This document shows positions 17,821-27,085 of a stretch of DNA of 56,739 bases, piece by piece. The translations under genes and the position numbers were made by a program. This DNA is from Nitrososphaeria archaeon (GTDB taxonomy: Archaea; Thermoproteota; Nitrososphaeria; Nitrososphaerales; JACAEJ01), in NCBI GenBank assembly GCA_029775925.1, contig JARVKB010000010.1, positions 1-56,739 of the forward strand. Direction: 5' to 3'. The notes beneath the pieces are model-generated. The model searched no databases. It was not told the DNA's origin and worked only from the letters and a program-made list of their open reading frames with translations. Each line of letters starts with the position of its first letter. The stretch's first letter is position 1.

Positions 17821-18060
17821 TTAAAATTCATCTACAATTCTGATGAATAGAACATTGTTGCCCCTTATAACCACTTTCCCATAGTTAGCCAAGAGAGTAT
17901 TTTTGTGGTATTCCTCTGCGTCTATTAGAATTAAATTCATGTAAGGGTCTATGTTACACATCTTGCCTTTATATTCTATGTCGCTCTTTAATCTTACCAC
18001 AACGTGCTTGTTAATGGCTTTTTGGAGTGCCGTTATGGGTTTTTTCATAACTTGAGACAA
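17821..18060 (-). CDS. LSm (Sm-like) RNA-binding protein
   Basis: A 79-residue Sm-fold protein expected to form a heptameric ring that binds U-rich RNA. Sm1 is HVVVRLKSDIEYKGKMCNID with PYMNLILIDAEE following, and Sm2 reads GKVVIRGNNVLFIRIVD, both textbook. The frame begins at TTG 18060; an ATG four codons in (18048) is equally plausible and gives 75 residues, the more usual length. It precedes the MAT gene with a 12-nt gap. Between it and the divergent RadA-like gene lies an 11-bp inverted repeat. Confidence 0.93.
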   Translation of the reverse strand: MSQVMKKPITALQKAINKHVVVRLKSDIEYKGKMCNIDPYMNLILIDAEEYHKNTLLANYGKVVIRGNNVLFIRIVDEF

Positions 18061-18127
18061 TAAATGAATCCCCTTACTCTGATCATTGTATTCTATAAGG
18101 TCTAAAATAAAAATCTTCCTAAGTCAT

Positions 18128-18154
18128 AAAATAATATTAATAAAATATTATTTT
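18128..18154. repeat. 11-bp perfect inverted repeat in a divergent promoter region
   Basis: AAAATAATATT (18128-18138) and its exact reverse complement (18144-18154) are separated by 5 nt, midway between the LSm and RadA-like genes, which point away from each other. All bases are A or T, so it may only reflect overlapping divergent TATA elements. It may also be an operator shared by both promoters. Confidence 0.45.
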
Positions 18155-18224
18155 CCCATAATTTTAATATTAACTCGATGCTAATTTACTAAAGTGACTT
18201 TTAGATCGGAGGAAAAATACAATC

Positions 18225-19148
18225 ATGAATCAGTGTGTCGATGAAGTGGAATGGATCCCAAAGGATTTGGCTCTTAAACTGAAAAAATTGGGTTTGAACA
18301 CATTGCTAGATATTTTAGCACTCCCTATGACTCACTTAGAAAAATTAAGATTGAACAGACAGGATCTGACAGAAATCATGAAAAATGCAACTATTTTTTT
18401 AGATAATGTAAGTAAAGGATCTAAGGCGTTTTATAAAACTATAACTTATAAGAAGATTAGTTTAGGATCGAACTCATTAAACGAACTATTAAGCGGTGGA
18501 GTAAGAACAGGGTTGGTAACTGATTTTTTCGGGGCCAGCAAAACAGGAAAAACACAGATATGCTTTCAACTTTGTGTTAATTTACAACTTTTAGATGGAG
18601 AAAACGGCGCTATCTTTGTAGACTCTTCAGGAACCTTTAGACCTGAGAGGGTTATGGAAATGGCAAGAAGCATTAATTTAGAAAAAGATGTGTTTAATAG
18701 GATCATGGTTATAAGAGCAAGAAGTGTGAATGAGCAGATAGAAATACTAAGAAGATTAAAAAACATTCCATTCAATGTTAGATTGCTTATCATCGATACA
18801 CTAACAGATAACTTTACCTTCGAATATCAAGATGGAGAGAGAATAATTGAAAGGCAAGCTAAACTCGCTAAACATTTGCATGATTTACGCTCTTTAGCAA
18901 TAAGAAATGATATTGCTGTCGTAGTAACCAATACTGTTAGAGCTAAATTTGATGCTGAACAAAATTACTACGAGGTAGAGACTGGAGGAAATGTTGTATA
19001 TCAAGGAGTTCATATAAGAGTTCATTTATCAAGAGATGAATATGGCTTAAACGCTAAGTTAATCCAACCACCTATAGCTAAGCCAAATGCCTACTTTAGG
19101 ATAGAATCGGAGGGAATCGTCGATAATGGTCGATACAAAAAGAAATAG
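18225..19148 (+). CDS. RadA/Rad51-family recombinase
   Basis: A RecA-superfamily ATPase for homologous recombination. Residues 1-60 form a helix-hairpin-helix domain (LKKLGLNTLLDILALP), and the ATPase core follows with Walker A GASKTGKT (residues 103-110), Walker B VRLLIIDTLTDNF, and the L2 and end region EVETGGNVVYQGVHIRVHL then YFRIESEGIVDNG. Two points differ from textbook RadA: the P-loop is not GEFGSGKT, and the linker where FxxA normally mediates filament assembly reads FYKTITYKKISLGSNSL. It may be a diverged main RadA or a paralogue such as aRadC or RadB-like; having both the HhH domain and DNA loops favours the former. A good ribosome binding site (GGAGG, 12 nt upstream) precedes the ATG. 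Confidence 0.85.
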   Translation: MNQCVDEVEWIPKDLALKLKKLGLNTLLDILALPMTHLEKLRLNRQDLTEIMKNATIFLDNVSKGSKAFYKTITYKKISLGSNSLNELLSGGVRTGLVTDFFGASKTGKTQICFQLCVNLQLLDGENGAIFVDSSGTFRPERVMEMARSINLEKDVFNRIMVIRARSVNEQIEILRRLKNIPFNVRLLIIDTLTDNFTFEYQDGERIIERQAKLAKHLHDLRSLAIRNDIAVVVTNTVRAKFDAEQNYYEVETGGNVVYQGVHIRVHLSRDEYGLNAKLIQPPIAKPNAYFRIESEGIVDNGRYKKK

Positions 19149-19515
19149 AATGAGAAAATGTTTCAGGCTTATTCTTGAAAAGAAATATTCTGATGCCAAA
19201 AACTTTCTTAAAAATAACGATTTTCAAGGCGTTGAAATAAACCCGGGTATCAAGTTTGCAATTGAAGGCATAATAGACTTCTTAAGTGATGAGTCCAAAG
19301 GAAAGCATCTTAAAGACATTGAATATTTAAAGGAATTATACCGATCCTTTAAGCATATGATCCTATTCGTAGGAAGTGATGATTTCGATAAAGAATATTT
19401 TTGGACTTGGATAAGTTTTCTTAACTTCTTACGGAGGCAATTAAAATTAAAGAGCAATACTAAAGGTATAATAGATGATCCAAGTGAAGAGCCAAAGAGC
19501 GATGAAGCTACCTAA
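19126..19515 (+). CDS. Unknown small protein overlapping the RadA-like gene
   Basis: A 129-residue soluble, charged protein I do not recognise. It begins 23 nt inside the recombinase gene (ATG 19126), which suggests co-translation. Visible features are a basic N-terminus (MVDTKRNRMRKCFRLILEKK), a helical middle (GIKFAIEGIIDFLSDE, DIEYLKELYRSFKHMI), an aromatic patch (KEYFWTWISFLNFLRRQLKL), and an acidic disordered tail. No catalytic motif or metal-binding pattern is seen. Context suggests a recombination accessory factor, but that is inference only. Its 3' end overlaps the convergent membrane-protein gene by 69 nt. Confidence 0.6.
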   Translation: MVDTKRNRMRKCFRLILEKKYSDAKNFLKNNDFQGVEINPGIKFAIEGIIDFLSDESKGKHLKDIEYLKELYRSFKHMILFVGSDDFDKEYFWTWISFLNFLRRQLKLKSNTKGIIDDPSEEPKSDEAT

Positions 19516-19731
19516 GCCAGTAGTAAATATCTTATAAGATATATCTTTGGGTAAATCTAATTTTATAATGTATTTGGCTATAAAATAAGATACAACATAC
19601 ATCATAAGCGCGAACAGAAGTCCCATGTATATCATATTATTAAAAAATGTCATTATGCCTGAGACTAAGCCTGTAGTCGCCCCTAAAACAACACGAATCC
19701 AAAAAAGCTTGTCCAGTCGCTCCATTTTCAT
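19447..19731 (-). CDS. Small three-helix membrane protein
   Basis: A 94-residue protein with three hydrophobic segments (about 11-29, 31-52 and 68-92) and a short charged loop (KLDLPKDISYK). The N-terminus RLDKLFWIRVVLGATTGLVS and layout recall a family of small archaeal membrane proteins sometimes compared with the EMC6/Rab5-interacting group. That resemblance is from memory of general layout and is weak. The start is ATG 19731, with another ATG two codons in. Its end overlaps the convergent neighbour by 69 nt; both frames look protein-like there. Confidence 0.6.
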   Translation of the reverse strand: MKMERLDKLFWIRVVLGATTGLVSGIMTFFNNMIYMGLLFALMMYVVSYFIAKYIIKLDLPKDISYKIFTTGLGSFIALWLFTWIIYYTFSIAL

Positions 19732-19993
19732 AACAACAAAAAAAGGTTTTCAAGATTTAAGTATATTGGAAGATAGAAACGAATTACGTTGTGAAAGGGA
19801 TAAAGATCATTGCAATGTGATTATATCCTTAAAGAAATTAACATATGAAAATATGGAAGGCATAATGATTGTTATCTGATAAAACTTCACTATTCTACCC
19901 TCTTTTTTGAAGATTTGTTTACATAAAAATAGAAAGATAGAGACTCATGAGATCAAACACTTTTAACTCACTAGCTATTAATGATTAGCAAGT

Positions 19994-21940
19994 TTGGAGC
20001 TATCAAGTATAGAGATAAAGCGTATAGTCAGAGAGTTGGATGAGACTCTTAGAGGCTACTATATAAACAACATACATCAAATAGATGAGGATACTATTCT
20101 CCTTAAATTACATCATAGTGAAAAACCCGAAAAAAACTTGATAATTTCCGCAGGAAAAGGCTTATGGCTTACAAGATATTCTATAGAAAGGGAAGAATCT
20201 TTAGGAATAATATCGAATTTAAGAAGGATAATTAGAGCAAAGATATTAGGAATTCAGCAACCTAGTGGAGAAAGGATAGCAATTTTGAATTTAAGCTCTT
20301 CTAAAGGATTTTTTAAGCTCATAGGAGAATTCTTTGGAGAAGGAAACATAATTCTAACCGATGGGAATGATTTTATCATATCAGTTTTAAGAAAGTTGAG
20401 AGTAAGGCATCGTGAATTATTACCTGGCATAAAATACTCTCTTCCACCATCAAAAGGCTTTGACATAAGTAATTTGTCGTTAGATCAACTGTTACCATTG
20501 GCAAGTTCAAATTTAGAAGCTTCAAAATGGCTAGGTAGAAATCTCGCTTTGTCGAAAAAGTATGTAGAAGAAATACTTAAAAGAGCTGAAATAGACCCAA
20601 AAACTATAGGTTTAAGTCTTACAGAAAAAGATGTTGAGAGAATATTTACTAAGATAAAGGAAATAATCAACTCGGTTGAAGCAAAGGACTCAAAATCGAT
20701 GTTAATTCTTGAAGACGGGCGTCCTAAAGATGTTACACCTTTTGAATTTTTATCTTATAAAGAAAAAAATTTCAGAATCTATTCATCATACCTTGAGGCT
20801 TTAGATGAGTTATTTACTGAAGAGATGAAGGCTAGTAAACATGAGAAAAGTCTTAAACCTTTACGCCAGAAGATAGAAGATATAGAATTCGCTTTAGCAG
20901 AACAAAGGAAGCAGAAAGAAAGCATATCGATTAAGGTTGTTTTCCTTAGAAAAATTGCATCAAAAATTTTGAATGAAGCTTTTTCAGGGAATGTTCAAAA
21001 TATCGAGATGATAATTGATAAATTCTCAAAGCTAGGCATAGATGATGTAAGATTAACAGATGACAAATTATTAATTTCTATAAAAGACTCAAAAATTGAA
21101 GTTGATAAGAAAAGCTCGATAATGGCTTTTGTATCAAAGATCTATGATGAAGTAAAAAGCTTAGAGAGAAAAGTATGTGCTATAGAGTTGGCTGAGAAGT
21201 CTTTAATAGCGGAAAAAGATGGTTTGATGGAGAAGATTAAGAAATATGAAGAAAACGCAAAACATGAGGAAAAAGTGGTAAAAAGGGAAAAGAAATGGTT
21301 TGAAAGATACCGTTGGTTCATAACATCAGACGGGTTGCTCGCAGTAGGTGGAAGGGATGCCACATCAAATACTGCGATCATAAGGAAGCATATGGATGAT
21401 AATGATATCGTCTTCCATGCAGATATTCAAGGATCGCCCTTTTTTATCTTAAAAAATGCTGATTTGGAAATGGAAAATAGCATGAATGAGACAGCTCAAG
21501 CTGTTGCCAGCTATAGTAGAGCTTGGAAAGAAGGTTTTACTTCTATGGATGTTTATTGGGTTGAGCCGAAGCAAGTTAAAATGCAAGCGCCGAGCGGTAT
21601 GTATCTCCCAAAAGGTAGTTTCATAATCGAAGGTAAGAAAAATTACATAAAAGATTTAGAGGTTAAAATCGCCATAGGTGTGTATAAGCTAGAAAATAAT
21701 ATAGTGATTATGGGAGGGCCACCGAGCGCTGTAAAGAAGAATTCTATAGTATTTGTAGTAATAGAACCTGATAAAAGTACGATCGGAGAGACTGCCAAAA
21801 AGGTTAAAGCCATTTTTGTTAAGATGATTGGTGAAAGGCTAAAACTAATTAAGAATATAGCTCTCGACGATATAATCCGCGCCCTTCCACCCGATGGTGG
21901 GAAAATCGTTTTTACAGGTTTTGGTGAGCAAAGTATTTAA
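19994..21940 (+). CDS. rqcH: NFACT-family ribosome-associated quality control protein (RqcH-like)
   Basis: Homologue of bacterial RqcH and eukaryotic Rqc2/NEMF, which act on stalled 50S/60S subunits carrying peptidyl-tRNA. The N-terminal NFACT-N domain starts at MELSSIEIKRIVRELDETLR, with HHSEKPEKNLIIS. A helix-hairpin-helix and long coiled coil follow (about residues 270-440), then NFACT-R with WFITSDGLLAVGGRDATSN and DIVFHADIQGSPFFIL. The 648-residue length lacks the eukaryotic C-terminal NFACT-C domain, as usual in archaea. The start is TTG at 19994; the nearby ATG at 19981 is in another frame. Whether it templates tailing cannot be read from sequence. Confidence 0.93.
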   Translation: MELSSIEIKRIVRELDETLRGYYINNIHQIDEDTILLKLHHSEKPEKNLIISAGKGLWLTRYSIEREESLGIISNLRRIIRAKILGIQQPSGERIAILNLSSSKGFFKLIGEFFGEGNIILTDGNDFIISVLRKLRVRHRELLPGIKYSLPPSKGFDISNLSLDQLLPLASSNLEASKWLGRNLALSKKYVEEILKRAEIDPKTIGLSLTEKDVERIFTKIKEIINSVEAKDSKSMLILEDGRPKDVTPFEFLSYKEKNFRIYSSYLEALDELFTEEMKASKHEKSLKPLRQKIEDIEFALAEQRKQKESISIKVVFLRKIASKILNEAFSGNVQNIEMIIDKFSKLGIDDVRLTDDKLLISIKDSKIEVDKKSSIMAFVSKIYDEVKSLERKVCAIELAEKSLIAEKDGLMEKIKKYEENAKHEEKVVKREKKWFERYRWFITSDGLLAVGGRDATSNTAIIRKHMDDNDIVFHADIQGSPFFILKNADLEMENSMNETAQAVASYSRAWKEGFTSMDVYWVEPKQVKMQAPSGMYLPKGSFIIEGKKNYIKDLEVKIAIGVYKLENNIVIMGGPPSAVKKNSIVFVVIEPDKSTIGETAKKVKAIFVKMIGERLKLIKNIALDDIIRALPPDGGKIVFTGFGEQSI

Positions 21941-21941
21941 T

Positions 21942-22550
21942 ATGTTTTTAATAATAAAAATATGTGATTTAGGTTTGAGGACAGAACCTTCAGTGCGCAC
22001 AAAAGTAAGAGTAGGGCAAATAATGAATAGTCCTGTTATCACAGCACTTCCTAATGAGACTGCTAAGAATTTAGCTCTAAAAATGATTCAATATAAAGTT
22101 GGAAGCGTAGTTATTACTGAAAATAAAGAACCAATAGGCATTGTCACAGATGGAGATATGGCTCTAAAAATTATATCAAAAGATCTTAAGCCTAGCGAAG
22201 TTCAAGCGAAAGATATAATGTCCTCACCTTTACATACCATCGATAGTGAGAAGGATATCAGAGAAGCAGCTAGGATCATGAGAAAATTAGGGATAAAGAA
22301 GCTTGGTGTGACCCGTAACAACAAGTTGGTTGGCATTATAACAATGTCAGACATAATATCAGTTACACCTGAAATTATGGACGTAATATCGGAAAAAGCC
22401 TTAATTATGGCTGGCGAGCCTAGAAAGAAAAAAGGTTACTTATCAGGCTACTGTGATTCTTGTAACCAATGGTCTGATTACTTACTTGAAGTCGATGGAA
22501 AATTCTTATGTGAGGATTGTCGCGAAGGTGAAAAGTCTTCTGAAGAATAG
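21942..22550 (+). CDS. CBS-domain pair protein with C-terminal zinc ribbon
   Basis: Two CBS motifs (VGQIMNSPVITALPNETAKN and AKDIMSSPLHTIDSEKDIRE) form one Bateman module that should bind an adenine nucleotide. A C4 zinc ribbon follows at the end, CDSCNQWSDYLLE then FLCEDCREG. The combination is common in archaea and thought to be regulatory; the ligand and partner are unknown. ATG 21942 starts 1 nt after the NFACT stop. A TATA-like TTTTTAATAATA inside the first codons points to a possible alternative leaderless TTG start at 21975, which would begin MRTEPSVRTKVRVG. Confidence 0.82.
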   Translation: MFLIIKICDLGLRTEPSVRTKVRVGQIMNSPVITALPNETAKNLALKMIQYKVGSVVITENKEPIGIVTDGDMALKIISKDLKPSEVQAKDIMSSPLHTIDSEKDIREAARIMRKLGIKKLGVTRNNKLVGIITMSDIISVTPEIMDVISEKALIMAGEPRKKKGYLSGYCDSCNQWSDYLLEVDGKFLCEDCREGEKSSEE

Positions 22551-22766
22551 CCACGATTGAAGAAATTCTTAACTTAAATAACTTTTAAAAGGAATTTTTG
22601 ATTCCTTCTTAATTATTGATTTATTCTTAATAAGCCTTATATGAATGTCTCACTAAAATTTTAAAAGAGAGACATAAGTGCGATTCTATAATTCCTGACC
22701 ACTGACTTATGTATCACCATAAGAAAGTTATAATCTTTTACTTCTATATTAAAAAGGGAGTAAAGG

Positions 22767-24068
22767 ATGGAAAGAATAACTAACATAGTAAACGCAAAGG
22801 TCTGGCTAAAAGGAGAGATAATAGATGCTGGCATATCCATATCAGGTGATAAAATTGCTAAGATAGGTAAGGAAAGTAATTTGTTGAAGGCTGAAAAAGT
22901 TTTTGACGTAGGTGGTAGAATTGTTCTTCCAGGTTTTATAGACGTTCACACCCATCTTAGAGATTTCAAACTATCATACAAAGAGGATTTCTTATCTGGT
23001 ACATCGGCAGCTGTAGCGGGAGGTTTCACATTAGTCTTGGATATGCCTAACAACAAACCTCCTACTACAAACTCTAGTGTTATTAAGGCAAGAATTGAAA
23101 AAGCCAAAAAGAACATATATTGTGACGTAGGCTTTTACGCAACTCCAAAGAGTCCTGAACATGTTAGAGAATTAATTAGTGCTGGTTGTATCGCCATAAA
23201 GATATATATGGCCAAGTCTTTAGATGGTGAAAAATACTCGACAAAAAAGGAAATCTATGATTTGATCAAAGAAACTTCATCATTAGGCATTATGCTCTCT
23301 ATTCATGCAGAAGACCTTAGAATGATAAAAAGATTTAATGATTCTCCATCAGCTTATTTGCATGCAAAAACTCATCCTATAAAAGCTGAAGAAAATGCAA
23401 TAAGTATAGCTTTAGAAGCTGCGAAAAAGGCTCATGGTAAGATAAACATATGCCATGTTTCTACCCTTGGAGGATTAATTATGATCAAAAAAGCAAAGAA
23501 GGAAGGAGTCGATGTAACCTGTGAGGCAACGCCTCATCACTCAATTCTTACAAATAAAGTATTTGAAAAATTTGGTAGGGTAGCTATAGTAGAGCCACCT
23601 TTACGTTCAAAAAAACATACAGAAGCAATATTAAAAGGGATATTAGATGAAGATGTAGATATCTTGGCTACAGATCATGCGCCTCATACTTTAGAAGAAA
23701 AAGAAAGAGCTCATCCTGGGTTCCCTGGTCTTGAGACGGCTTTGCCAGTCTTCTTCACGTTAGTTAAGGATGGTTTACTGCCACTGGATAAAATTATTAA
23801 CGCTTTCACTATAAAACCAGCGAAGAGGTTTTCTTTAACTCATGCTGGAGAGATATGTGCAGGAAAGGTTGCAAATTTTACAATAATTGATTTAAAGAGT
23901 GAAGGAAAAATCGATCAGAGCAAATTTTTTTCAAAGGCTAAATTTTCTCCTTTCAATGGCATGGTTACAAAAGCCAGGGTTTATGCAACATTCATAAGAG
24001 GAAAAGAAGTATTTTTGAATGGAGAAATAGTTTCTGAAAAAGGAGTAGGGAAGGTCATAACATGGTAA
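22767..24068 (+). CDS. pyrC: Dihydroorotase
   Basis: Third enzyme of pyrimidine synthesis, cyclising carbamoyl-aspartate to dihydroorotate. The 433-residue amidohydrolase has metal ligands in DVHTHLRD, a lysine in AIKIYMAKS that is the likely carboxylated bridge or equivalent, histidines in LSIHAEDL and NICHVSTLGG, and the catalytic aspartate in ILATDHAPHT. The substrate-binding region VEPPLRSKKHTEA and the C-terminal beta-sandwich (GKVANFTIIDLKSEGKID) are complete. It has its own promoter region (216 nt upstream) and fits functionally with carA-carB at 48-52 kb, which make its precursor. Confidence 0.93.
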   Translation: MERITNIVNAKVWLKGEIIDAGISISGDKIAKIGKESNLLKAEKVFDVGGRIVLPGFIDVHTHLRDFKLSYKEDFLSGTSAAVAGGFTLVLDMPNNKPPTTNSSVIKARIEKAKKNIYCDVGFYATPKSPEHVRELISAGCIAIKIYMAKSLDGEKYSTKKEIYDLIKETSSLGIMLSIHAEDLRMIKRFNDSPSAYLHAKTHPIKAEENAISIALEAAKKAHGKINICHVSTLGGLIMIKKAKKEGVDVTCEATPHHSILTNKVFEKFGRVAIVEPPLRSKKHTEAILKGILDEDVDILATDHAPHTLEEKERAHPGFPGLETALPVFFTLVKDGLLPLDKIINAFTIKPAKRFSLTHAGEICAGKVANFTIIDLKSEGKIDQSKFFSKAKFSPFNGMVTKARVYATFIRGKEVFLNGEIVSEKGVGKVITW

Positions 24069-24174
24069 AAATCATTTTTATTTTAAATTATATTATGAAT
24101 GTTTTATTTCTTTTTTGCACCGTCACATTATATCCAGTATTTAAATATTCGATAGTTAAAAAATCATAGGAAAA

Positions 24175-24690
24175 TTGATAGATCAAGAGAAAGAACAGAA
24201 CTCAAAATATGAATTTTTAAAATTTATTGCAGATGGCATGCTCGGAAGCTTAGCAAGAAAGTTAAGAATTTATGGATTCGATGTTCTTTATAATGCTGAA
24301 ATTTTAGATGAGAATATATTGGCCATTGCTAAGAACGATAATAGGATCATCTTAACTTCTGATAGGGCTCTTCATGAAAAAGCCATACTAAACAATTTAA
24401 AGTCGGTACTTTTATCAGAAGATAATGACGAGGATCGAATGGTAAATATATTTAAAAGAGTTGGAGTAAGGCCTGAGCTCAACCCAATAAATTCAAGATG
24501 CCCTTTATGCAACGGAAATATAGAAGAAGTAGACAAAGACAATGTGAAGAACATTCCGGAAAGTGTATTAAAAAAGCATGACCATTTCTATTCTTGTGTG
24601 GTATGTGGTAAAATTTATTGGGTAGGCAGTCATTGGTTAAGGCTAAAGAAGTTTTCAGAAAAAATCATTCAAAGATTGCGGCAAGCTTAA
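24175..24690 (+). CDS. Mut7-C RNase-domain protein with zinc ribbon
   Basis: A 171-residue protein of the DUF82/Mut7-C family: a PIN-fold nuclease domain (FIADGMLGSLARKLRIYGFD, NRIILTSDRALHEKA) fused to a zinc ribbon (CPLCNG, then CVVCGKIYWVGSHW). Acidic residues in ADGML, LDENI and SDRAL are the expected active-site positions. A ribonuclease role is inferred from the PIN fold. The start is TTG at 24175. It lies between pyrC and the AMMECR1 gene, all in one direction but with gaps of 78-106 nt, so separate transcription is possible. Confidence 0.85.
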   Translation: MIDQEKEQNSKYEFLKFIADGMLGSLARKLRIYGFDVLYNAEILDENILAIAKNDNRIILTSDRALHEKAILNNLKSVLLSEDNDEDRMVNIFKRVGVRPELNPINSRCPLCNGNIEEVDKDNVKNIPESVLKKHDHFYSCVVCGKIYWVGSHWLRLKKFSEKIIQRLRQA

Positions 24691-24768
24691 AGGTGCATAA
24701 ACTCAGACAGATTTGAATCTAGGAATAAGTTTTTTATTAAGGCATATTCTTAAAACAAATTGATATAA

Positions 24769-25380
24769 TTGGATATTAGCAATGAAGAGGGTGAGCTTTT
24801 AGTAAAAATTGCAAGGAATGCGATAGAAAATTATGTTAAAAATTATAAAAGAGTCGCCCCTCCTAAGGACCTCCCAAAAAAATTTTATGAGAAATGTGGG
24901 GTGTTTGTTACTATAAATAAACTAGGGCATGGTGAAAAACAACTTAGAGGATGTATAGGATACCCATATCCAGACAAGCCCTTGTTAGAGGCTATTATAG
25001 ACGCAGGTATTGCAGCAGCTGTTGAGGACCCTAGGTTCGAACCCCTTTCAGTTAAAGAATTAAACGAGATAATCATCGAAGTTAGCATATTAACCCCGCC
25101 AGAACTTATAGTCGTAAAATCGCCAAAGGAATATCCATATAAAGTTAAGATAGGCGAAGATGGTTTAATATTCAGATGGATCGGGGGTAGCGGTTTACTT
25201 TTACCTCAAGTCCCAGTAGAATACAATTGGGATGTTGAAGAATTTCTCTCATATACTTGCATGAAGGCTGGAGCATCTCCGGACGCTTGGCTCTTACCAA
25301 ATGTCAAGATCTACAAGTTTCAAGCAATTATATTTGAGGAATTGGAGCCGAATGGCAAAGTAGTAAGAAAGAAGTTATAA
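24769..25380 (+). CDS. AMMECR1-family protein
   Basis: A 203-residue member of the AMMECR1/COG2078 family, conserved from archaea to humans with no established activity. The hallmark LRGCIGYPYPDKPLLEA is present, as are EDPRFEPLSVKELNEI, EVSILTPPELI and LLPQVPVEYNWDVEEFLSYT. The conserved cysteine and arginine of RGCIG line a surface groove in known structures, suggesting catalysis or ligand binding. In many archaea the gene neighbours MEMO or radical SAM genes; here it follows the Mut7-C gene. Start TTG 24769. Family is certain, function open. Confidence 0.92.
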   Translation: MDISNEEGELLVKIARNAIENYVKNYKRVAPPKDLPKKFYEKCGVFVTINKLGHGEKQLRGCIGYPYPDKPLLEAIIDAGIAAAVEDPRFEPLSVKELNEIIIEVSILTPPELIVVKSPKEYPYKVKIGEDGLIFRWIGGSGLLLPQVPVEYNWDVEEFLSYTCMKAGASPDAWLLPNVKIYKFQAIIFEELEPNGKVVRKKL

Positions 25381-25551
25381 AGACTTATATTTATTATTAT
25401 AAGTGCCCTTTTTGTATGCTTATCTTCAGTTTGACATACAAAGAGGATGGGTTTGATGCTATATGTGAGTAACTTCTAAATAATCTTATAGGCTATTATA
25501 AGAAGAATAGGGCTAGTTTAAGCATAGAATATATTGGTTAATTTTTCATAA

Positions 25552-26904
25552 TTAAAAACCATTCAGCACTTCCATTCTCATCTTATTAGTAACGACGATA
25601 ACTAAAGCAACGATCATTAGAAATACTATTGCGCCTGTTACTAACTCAAAGAATGGTACTATTTCTATCGGCACTATTGATTGTGGTGGAGGGACAATAT
25701 ACTCGCTTGTTATGGGTGGCTTGAATATATACTTGACTGTTTCTCCTTCTAATTCCGGAGAGGAGATCCCTATAGAAGGATCATGTAATAATGTACCGCC
25801 GCCGAAATACGGATAAATAAGAAATACCTTTAAACTCCTTTTAGCCCAAAAAACTCCTTCCACATCAATAGATCCCATATTTCTTTGGTCATCAAAAATT
25901 ACGTTGGCGTTTGGGTTAAACCTGAAGAAACTTGCTATGTTTCTTTCTTTTGTTAATATCTCTAGCTTTGGAAGGTCGCTCGTTTTAGTTATGTAATCTT
26001 CTTTCTCTACTTTGCCTATCGTAAAAGTATTGTCTCCAACTTTTACTTCTACTTTGGGATTATCTTGGTTACTAGCCTCTAAGATATCATCTCTTTCTTC
26101 ATTAAATATATCAACTAAGTTTCTCCCATCGACGCTACGAACATTGAACGTAATGCTTAAAGTCAATTTAGGTTCCATCTCTGGAAGAGGGTATGAGAGT
26201 TCTTTAATAGCGTTATAGAAGATGTCATAATTCCATTTCCATTTGGAGATGATTATGTCAGTTTTTAGCTCTGCTCTCGATAAAACCAATTTGTTATTTT
26301 CTATCTGCATTTCAACTGGATTAAAGAATAGTTTATTTCTTATCATAATGTTTCCATTAACGAACCCAAAACTCGGATCTATTGTATCAGAAAGAATGAA
26401 GGCAAAAGCAAGCCCCACTAACGTGCCATCTTTAGCATTGATTTCTTTAATTGGTGTCAACTCCCATTTTCCTTGAGAGAAAGGAAAGTAGAAAGAATGC
26501 AAATTCCTTGCTATCTGGTTGATTTTTAGAACTGCTCCTGGGTAGTCTATCCAACCATGCGAATTTGCACGCACCATAAATTCGTTTGTGAAACCTTTAG
26601 TATCTTTGAACAGTTTATCATGGGTAAATGTTTCTGATGCAAATAGCCAAGCTTCAGATAGTCCTTCATATTTAACTATGTATAAAATGCTGTTATCATT
26701 ATTATACCGTAATATGAACATAGGAACGGTTTTGTTAGATGGAACCGCTATGAAAAGAACATCGGTTTTAATTATCTCCCATTCATCTATGGATTCTACA
26801 CTATAATTTTTTTTGTCGATAACTTGGCCACTACTCATAGGTAGAGTGGATAGGAATAGTATCGTAATTGCAGTCAGCACTAAAATTTTACTTCTAATCA
26901 TCAT
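25552..26904 (-). CDS. Secreted, C-terminally anchored protein of unknown function
   Basis: A 450-residue protein with an N-terminal signal peptide (hydrophobic residues about 6-20, LVLTAITILFLSTLPMSSG), a large extracytoplasmic region rich in beta-prone sequence and aromatics, and one C-terminal transmembrane segment (FFELVTGAIVFLMIVALVIVV) followed by basic residues. A proline stretch (VPPPQSIVPIEIVP) links the domain to the anchor. I see no catalytic motif. The architecture is shared with the gene at 55632-56552 and the decayed gene at 53739-54283. A stretch of about 170 nt upstream separates it from a divergent unknown gene. Start ATG 26904, or 26901. Confidence 0.7.
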   Translation of the reverse strand: MMIRSKILVLTAITILFLSTLPMSSGQVIDKKNYSVESIDEWEIIKTDVLFIAVPSNKTVPMFILRYNNDNSILYIVKYEGLSEAWLFASETFTHDKLFKDTKGFTNEFMVRANSHGWIDYPGAVLKINQIARNLHSFYFPFSQGKWELTPIKEINAKDGTLVGLAFAFILSDTIDPSFGFVNGNIMIRNKLFFNPVEMQIENNKLVLSRAELKTDIIISKWKWNYDIFYNAIKELSYPLPEMEPKLTLSITFNVRSVDGRNLVDIFNEERDDILEASNQDNPKVEVKVGDNTFTIGKVEKEDYITKTSDLPKLEILTKERNIASFFRFNPNANVIFDDQRNMGSIDVEGVFWAKRSLKVFLIYPYFGGGTLLHDPSIGISSPELEGETVKYIFKPPITSEYIVPPPQSIVPIEIVPFFELVTGAIVFLMIVALVIVVTNKMRMEVLNGF

Positions 26905-27085
26905 CGTGTCTAATACTTAATATTATTTAAAGCTTATAATGTGTATTATTCTAGAAATATTCTAAAGATCACTTCTCATATCTATTCATGATTTTTGGAT
27001 TGAAAATTATTTTGTGTACATCGAGCAATATTTATATGAAAATTCAAATCTATCATGACTTAGGAACAAAGGTAGAAATAAGCGA

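Noticed and set aside
19625-19879. Plus-strand 84-codon frame
   Set aside because: Its first half lies antisense to the small membrane protein. The second half looks mildly protein-like but has no convincing start or family.
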